From Ruaniaceae bacterium (lineage in GTDB: Bacteria; Actinomycetota; Actinomycetes; Actinomycetales; Actinomycetaceae), in NCBI GenBank assembly GCA_030450655.1, contig JAKDIE010000037.1, positions 1 to 8,819 on the forward strand: a stretch of 8,819 bases of DNA. The letters are read 5' to 3'. The position numbers and the translations under genes are program-made. Below the pieces are notes generated by a model. That model did not search any database. It was not told the origin of the DNA and saw only the letters and a program-made list of their open reading frames with translations. This document shows, one piece after another, positions 5,429 to 8,819 of this stretch. The stretch's first letter is position 1; every line of letters starts with the position of its first letter.

Positions 5429-6162
5429 ACGCCGCCCTCGCCCTGTTCCGCAACGAGTTCCGACTCCTGCTACGCAATCCTGCCGTCGTGATTTGGACCG
5501 TCATCATCCCGGTCGTTGCGATGGTCGTCATGTGCATGATCCCCGATGCACGGGAGCCCCTGGCTGGCTTCGGCGGGCTGAGCGTCTTGGAGGCCTACCA
5601 GCCGACGCTCGTGGTCTTCGCCGCCACGATGCTGGCGCTGCAGATGATGCCGATGCTCATCGGCCAGTACCGTGAGCTCGGCTTCCTGCGTCGCTTGCGG
5701 ACGACTCCCGCGCACCCCCGCGACCTGCTTGCGGCGATTCTCGGCCTCGTCCTCGCAATCAGTGTGGTGGTGGGATTCGTCCTGCTCGCCTTCCCGCTGC
5801 TGTTCGGCATTGGAGTTGTGGGTCCGCTTGCATTGCAGGCACTTCTGCTGGTCCTCGTCGCAGCCTCGTTCCTCGCGGTTGGTGCGATGCTTTCCGGCGT
5901 CATCCCGAACCCGCGAGTCGCAAGCGGCGTGGGTGCCGCCCTGGCTGCCGTCATGTGGTTCTTCGCGGGGATGTGGTTCCCTCGTGCCATGTTCCCCAGT
6001 TGGTTGGAGGCGATCTCCGATTGGACGCCGGGTGGCGCCGCCGCCTCGGTCCTCGGTGCCGCCGCTGCGGGGGATGCGATCGGAGCCCAGCCGCTGTTCG
6101 CGCTGGCGCTCTGGACGATTCTGGGCTTCGCGATTGCATCCCGTTCGTTCCGCTGGGAGTGA
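5425..6162 (+). CDS. ABC-2 type exporter permease
   Basis: This is the 245-residue membrane partner of the preceding ATPase. About six membrane helices are seen, at roughly 20-39, 59-79, 102-128, 133-158, 167-186 and 222-239. The cytoplasmic loop YRELGFLRRLRTTPAHPRDLLA (82-103) is the hallmark segment of the ABC2_membrane family. The segment MWFFAGMWFPRAMFPSWLEA (177-196) with DWTPGGAA after it is typical of the fifth helix and following loop. An AGGAG ribosome-binding site (5412-5416) lies eight bases before the ATG, which overlaps the ATPase stop by four bases. The two proteins are therefore probably made in a fixed ratio as a homodimeric or heterotetrameric exporter. The substrate is unknown. 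Confidence 0.92.
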   Translation: MNAALALFRNEFRLLLRNPAVVIWTVIIPVVAMVVMCMIPDAREPLAGFGGLSVLEAYQPTLVVFAATMLALQMMPMLIGQYRELGFLRRLRTTPAHPRDLLAAILGLVLAISVVVGFVLLAFPLLFGIGVVGPLALQALLLVLVAASFLAVGAMLSGVIPNPRVASGVGAALAAVMWFFAGMWFPRAMFPSWLEAISDWTPGGAAASVLGAAAAGDAIGAQPLFALALWTILGFAIASRSFRWE

Positions 6163-6183
6163 CGAAGAGGCAGGATAGAGACT

Positions 6184-7356
6184 GTGACCCGTACTCGCTC
6201 TGCCGGATCGGCACTTGACCCGATCGCGCTGTCGATGCTGAGTGTGAGCCTCGCGGCTTCGCTCATTCTCGTAGCGATCGAGGCGCCGGTACTCGATGCA
6301 CGCTGGGTTCCCGCACTGGTGGCACTCACGCTCGCAGCGGGGGCCTGGCGCATTTGGTTGAGCACCCGGAATTCTGACATCCGCGTCCGCCGCGTTGGCT
6401 TCTGGCCTGCACTCATTTCTGGGGCCCTCCTGGTTATGATCTCACCGGTGTACGGCCTATACGCGTTCCTGGGCTACCTCGAGGCGCCCTTGGTCGCGCG
6501 CGGGGGTCAGCGGTTGGCCGCAATGATCTTCACGGCCGCAACCTGCGCCTTCGCGCAGATCGGCGGAATGCGCTCGCCCCTATGGTCCTGGCGACTGTAC
6601 GCACTCGTCTTTGCGGTCAACGTCGGCATCGCACTGCTGATCATGACCTTCGAGCACCAACGCGAGCGGACAATGCGGGAACTCGAGCGCGCGATCGCCG
6701 AGCAACGTGCCTCAGAGGAGCGCAACGGACGCCTGCAAGATCAACTCCTTGCCCAGGCGCGCGATGTGGGCATGCAGGAGGAGCGGGCGCGATTGTCTCG
6801 CGAGATTCATGACACGGTCGCCCAAAGCCTCGTAGGCATCATCACCCAACTCGAAGCCGCATCCGACATCACCGCGCTCGATCACACCACCCGGCTCAGA
6901 CTCGTCACGACGACAGCGCGGGACGCACTGGGCGAGGCGCGCCGGGCCGTGCATGCTCTCGCCTCTCCTCGCCTCGATGATGATGACTTATCCACTGCCC
7001 TCACCCGACTCGTTCATCAGATCACCGAGTCCAGCGGTATCGATGTGAAGTTCGCACTCTACGGGGAGCCAACCCCAGCCCCGTATGACGCTCACCTGCT
7101 ACGGATATGCCAGGAGGCGCTTTCGAACGTCGCACATCACGCTGACGCCTCTCGGGTGATGGTCACGCTCGACTACTCTGTCGAAGAGGTGCGGCTTGAC
7201 ATCCGCGATGACGGATGCGGGTTCAACCCAGCCTTCACTCACTCCGGCCACGGGTTACCTGGGATCCGGCAGCGAATCGCGGACAGCGGCGGCGTGCTGG
7301 AGATCGAGACCTCGGTAGGAGGGGGCTGCACTATCAGTGCCGCCGTACCGCGATGA
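6184..7356 (+). CDS. Membrane sensor histidine kinase (NarL-type/HisKA_3 family)
   Basis: This 390-residue kinase has an N-terminal membrane sensor region (about 12-155) with five or six hydrophobic segments and little extracellular loop, suggesting sensing in or near the membrane. A coiled-coil linker (158-200) leads to the HisKA_3 dimerisation domain with phospho-acceptor His209 in LSREIHDTVAQSL. The C-terminal ATPase domain has the N-box ICQEALSNVAHHA (308-320), G1 DDGCGF (342-347) and G2 GHGLPGI (355-361). This layout matches DesK/LiaS-like kinases that respond to membrane or antibiotic stress, although the signal here is not known. It starts with GTG; AGGA (6172-6175) eight bases upstream supports this. 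It lies 21 bases after the permease and overlaps the regulator by four bases (ATGA). Confidence 0.92.
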   Translation: MTRTRSAGSALDPIALSMLSVSLAASLILVAIEAPVLDARWVPALVALTLAAGAWRIWLSTRNSDIRVRRVGFWPALISGALLVMISPVYGLYAFLGYLEAPLVARGGQRLAAMIFTAATCAFAQIGGMRSPLWSWRLYALVFAVNVGIALLIMTFEHQRERTMRELERAIAEQRASEERNGRLQDQLLAQARDVGMQEERARLSREIHDTVAQSLVGIITQLEAASDITALDHTTRLRLVTTTARDALGEARRAVHALASPRLDDDDLSTALTRLVHQITESSGIDVKFALYGEPTPAPYDAHLLRICQEALSNVAHHADASRVMVTLDYSVEEVRLDIRDDGCGFNPAFTHSGHGLPGIRQRIADSGGVLEIETSVGGGCTISAAVPR

Positions 7357-7970
7357 GCTCACCGATCCGGATCGTGGTTGTCGACGACCATCCAATCGTT
7401 CGCGACGGGCTCGTCGGGATCTTCTCCAGTGAACCTGGTCTCGAGATTGTTGGCGAGGCGGCCTCCGGCCCGGAGGGTGTCGTCGTTATTGAGCAAGCCC
7501 GCCCCGACGTCGTCCTGATGGACCTGCGGATGCCGGGCGGTGATGGGGTGGACGCCATTCGGACACTTGTCGAGCGCGACACGCAGGCCCGCATCCTTGT
7601 ATTGACCACATACGACACGGATCACGACATCCTTGCGGCTCTCGGTGCTGGAGCGCATGGGTACCTCTTGAAGGACGCGCCCCGGGCTGACCTGATACGC
7701 GCGGTTCAGGACCTTGCCTCCGGCCGTCCAGTCCTTGCCCGCCAGGCACTCGCCGCGCTGTCTGGGCGCCGGAATGACACCTCGCTGACATCCCGGGAGA
7801 CCGAAGTGCTCCGGGTCATCGCGAGCGGCGGCACCAATAAGAAGGCCGCCGAGGCCCTCATGGTGTCCGAAGCAACCGTGAAGACGCACCTCGCGCACGT
7901 GTACGAGAAGCTCGGTGTCTCGGACCGGGCGGCCGCCGTTCGCGTGGCCTTCGAACGGGGACTGATATGA
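7353..7970 (+). CDS. NarL/FixJ-family (LuxR-type) response regulator
   Basis: This 205-residue cytoplasmic partner of the kinase upstream has a receiver domain (about 5-120) with acidic Asp11-Asp12, phospho-acceptor Asp57 (VLMDLRMPGGDG), switch Thr85/Thr86 (LVLTTYDTD) and Lys107 (YLLKDA). A LuxR-type helix-turn-helix follows (about 144-200: LTSRETEVLRVIASGGTNKKAA, then LMVSEATVKTHLAHVYEKLGV). It is expected to bind DNA as a dimer when phosphorylated; the obvious target is the promoter of its own operon. The start codon overlaps the kinase stop and has no ribosome-binding site, so translation is probably coupled to the kinase. A small hairpin (GCACT/AGTGC, 7328-7340) lies 12 bases before the ATG. 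The frame is open upstream inside the kinase, but MSSPIRIVVVDDHP is the normal start. Confidence 0.94.
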   Translation: MSSPIRIVVVDDHPIVRDGLVGIFSSEPGLEIVGEAASGPEGVVVIEQARPDVVLMDLRMPGGDGVDAIRTLVERDTQARILVLTTYDTDHDILAALGAGAHGYLLKDAPRADLIRAVQDLASGRPVLARQALAALSGRRNDTSLTSRETEVLRVIASGGTNKKAAEALMVSEATVKTHLAHVYEKLGVSDRAAAVRVAFERGLI

Positions 7971-7974
7971 GATA

Positions 7975-8057
7975 CCCCACTCGATTCGCTGTCACATTAC
8001 GAGTGAGAGCCCCCCACCTGTGGCGGGAGGCTCTCACTCGTGGAGCGGATGACGGGA
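7975..8057. repeat. Direct repeat copy 1: hairpin plus a 17-base tRNA-Gly 3' fragment
   Basis: This 83-base stretch is identical to 8086-8168; the period is 111 bases. It contains a 12-base-arm hairpin (8000-8040) followed by TGGAGCGGATGACGGGA (8041-8057), the reverse complement of the last 17 bases of the neighbouring tRNA gene. No other part of the tRNA is present here: after 8057 the sequence departs into a 28-base spacer (8058-8085) that is not tRNA. Confidence 0.93.
8000..8040. terminator. Large hairpin, copy 1 (possible terminator of the response-regulator operon)
   Basis: CGAGTGAGAGCC (8000-8011) pairs perfectly with GGCTCTCACTCG (8029-8040). The 17-base loop holds a further CCAC/GTGG pair. 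It lies 30 bases after the response-regulator stop. No T-tract follows on either strand, so the terminator role is inferred from stem strength and position between convergent units. Confidence 0.5.
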
Positions 8058-8085
8058 TCCCCCACCGCTGCGCGGCGGGTGGTGC

Positions 8086-8168
8086 CCCCACTCGATTCGC
8101 TGTCACATTACGAGTGAGAGCCCCCCACCTGTGGCGGGAGGCTCTCACTCGTGGAGCGGATGACGGGA
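8086..8168. repeat. Direct repeat copy 2, overlapping the 3' end of the intact tRNA-Gly
   Basis: This is the second perfect copy of the 83-base repeat. Its right end (8152-8168) is the genuine 3' end of the tRNA gene and the rest lies downstream of the tRNA. Copy 1 is therefore best read as a duplicate of this tRNA-downstream region. Confidence 0.93.
8111..8151. terminator. Large hairpin, copy 2 (possible terminator of tRNA-Gly)
   Basis: This is the same 12-base-arm hairpin as copy 1 (8111-8122 with 8140-8151). On the minus strand it begins directly after the encoded CCA of the tRNA. It is a likely transcription end or 3'-processing structure for the tRNA, though without a T-tract. Confidence 0.55.
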
Positions 8169-8225
8169 ATCGAACCCGCGCTATCAGCTTGGGAAGCTGA
8201 AGTTCTACCATTGAACTACATCCGC
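8152..8225 (-). tRNA. tRNA-Gly (anticodon CCC)
   Basis: The minus strand folds into a complete 74-base cloverleaf with encoded CCA. The acceptor stem GCGGATG/CATCCGC is fully paired, and the D-arm is GTTC-AATGGTA-GAAC. The anticodon stem TCAGC/GCTGA encloses the loop TTCCCAA, giving anticodon CCC (reads GGG). The T-arm is GCGGG-TTCGATT-CCCGT with one G-T pair. The discriminator base is T. Confidence 0.96.
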
Positions 8226-8236
8226 ATGGGATCACC

Positions 8237-8261
8237 ACTATACCGCCGTCCAGCCTGTGGA
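8237..8261 (-). promoter_or_regulatory. Promoter of tRNA-Gly
   Basis: On the minus strand TATAGT (8237-8242) is a strong -10 box placed to start transcription about five bases before the tRNA. A weak -35 (TTCACT, 18-base spacing) lies upstream. The same bases read TATACC (8239-8244) on the plus strand, so the -10 may also serve the divergent gene at 8277. Confidence 0.5.
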
Positions 8262-8276
8262 GTGAAAGGAGACGCC

Positions 8277-8819
8277 GTGCGTGCACAGCTCTCGGCGCGC
8301 GATGCGCACCTGCACCACCTCATCCTCCTCGATGCCGAGGTCACGCCCGACGACGTCGAGGCCCTCGCGCGCTCCCACTATCCGCACGCAGGATGGGTGG
8401 ATACGGACACGATTGCGCTCGAGTACGAGGTGCAACTGACCGGGCCATGGGAGGTGCCGCCCGAGGTGGCCGCGCAGCTCGGCGCACCTGGCTGGGTGGT
8501 TCAGGCCGTGGTAGTCCTGTGCCCGCAAGATCGGCTCGGCGAGGTTCCGGATGCGTTGCGCGGCGTGGACGAAATCACGGACGCCTATCCGTACGCCACC
8601 CCGCAGGGGGTGGAACTCGAGACGCTCCAGTTCGCGCGAGCTGCGGCTCGCCGCCTTGCCGGAGCGCTCCACCTGGCCGGGACCGCCGTTACGCTCCAGC
8701 CGGACCCGAACGAGAGCATCGATCTCCTGCTCTACGCACCCACCAACCTAAGCGCGAAACAGGCACTCGCCATCATCCCGTCCAGCGCACTCACTAATAC
8801 ACATAACACGCAGCAGACG
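8277..8819 (+). CDS. Hypothetical protein of unknown family (3' end beyond the window)
   Basis: An open frame of at least 181 codons begins at a GTG preceded by a strong ribosome-binding site AAAGGAGA (8265-8272). The frame has no stop up to the window edge. The product starts VRAQLSARDAHLHHLILLDAEV and continues with acidic, Glu/Asp-rich sequence such as TPDDVEALARSHYP and LTGPWEVPPEVAAQLGAP. There is one hydrophobic strand, WVVQAVVVLC, no signal peptide and no clear membrane helix, so it is probably cytoplasmic. I do not recognise a domain or catalytic motif. It is divergent from the tRNA, with 51 bases between them. Codon use fits its neighbours. The antisense frame (8672-8238) is a shadow. 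Confidence 0.75.
   Translation, partial: MRAQLSARDAHLHHLILLDAEVTPDDVEALARSHYPHAGWVDTDTIALEYEVQLTGPWEVPPEVAAQLGAPGWVVQAVVVLCPQDRLGEVPDALRGVDEITDAYPYATPQGVELETLQFARAAARRLAGALHLAGTAVTLQPDPNESIDLLLYAPTNLSAKQALAIIPSSALTNTHNTQQT

Noticed and set aside
5595..6416. 273-codon minus-strand open frame opposite the exporter permease
   Set aside because: Ala/Arg/Ser-rich antisense frame spanning the end of the permease and the start of the kinase gene; no motif or ribosome-binding site.
7975..8168. Short CRISPR-like array
   Set aside because: Only two units, 83 bases long, carrying a tRNA fragment and a terminator-like hairpin; no cas genes.
7967..8200. 77-codon plus-strand frame across the repeats and the tRNA
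   Set aside because: It translates the duplicated hairpin and the antisense of the tRNA; the internal peptide repeats merely reflect the DNA repeat.
7858..8286. 142-codon minus-strand frame through the tRNA and repeats
   Set aside because: It overlaps the tRNA in sense and the repeats; products like CGCSSMVELQLPK are a known kind of false tRNA translation.

Overview
The window looks like chromosomal DNA from a high-GC actinomycete (Actinomycetota). This is inferred from the strong G/C third-position bias, the GTG starts, the Pro/Gln-rich membrane-anchored exported protein, and the mix of families: a MalG-type permease, ArsR plus SRPBCC, DrrA-like ABC exporters and a NarL-type two-component pair. 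I cannot name the genus. Coding density is high and no gap between genes exceeds 300 bases.

Layout: (1) 1-692, the 3' part of a carbohydrate ABC transporter permease on the plus strand. It ends directly against (2) a minus-strand operon, 2015-693, made of a metal-motif-free ArsR repressor and a protein with two fused SRPBCC/AHSA1-like domains. A promoter at 2024-2052 places the ArsR start almost at the +1, and a 20-bp inverted repeat overlies it. (3) A minus-strand TetR-family regulator, 2782-2183, diverges from (4) a plus-strand exported protein, 2888-3982: a Pro/Gln-rich cytoplasmic tail, one membrane segment, then an extracellular region with two copies of a four-cysteine module. (5) A minus-strand Nudix hydrolase, about 4371-3979, shares its stop tetranucleotide CTAG with the previous gene. 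(6) A plus-strand four-gene operon, 4526-7970, encodes an ABC-2 ATPase, its permease, a membrane histidine kinase and a NarL/LuxR response regulator, with ATGA overlaps at two of its three junctions. (7) 7975-8151 holds a tandemly repeated element with a large hairpin, downstream of (8) a minus-strand tRNA-Gly(CCC), 8225-8152. (9) A plus-strand gene of unknown function starts with GTG at 8277 and runs off the window.

How the genes work together: the ABC exporter and the two-component system form the common actinobacterial arrangement in which kinase and regulator probably control export of a drug, peptide or lipid. ArsR presumably represses itself and the SRPBCC protein. TetR probably controls itself, the divergent cysteine-module gene, or both.

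The most unusual feature is a repeat carrying the last 15-17 bases of the tRNA-Gly gene. One perfect extra copy lies just downstream of the tRNA. A diverged copy (51 of 57 positions by eye) lies 3.6 kb away between the Nudix and ABC genes. These direct repeats bracket the ABC/two-component operon, as old tRNA-derived attachment sites might, but no integrase is visible.
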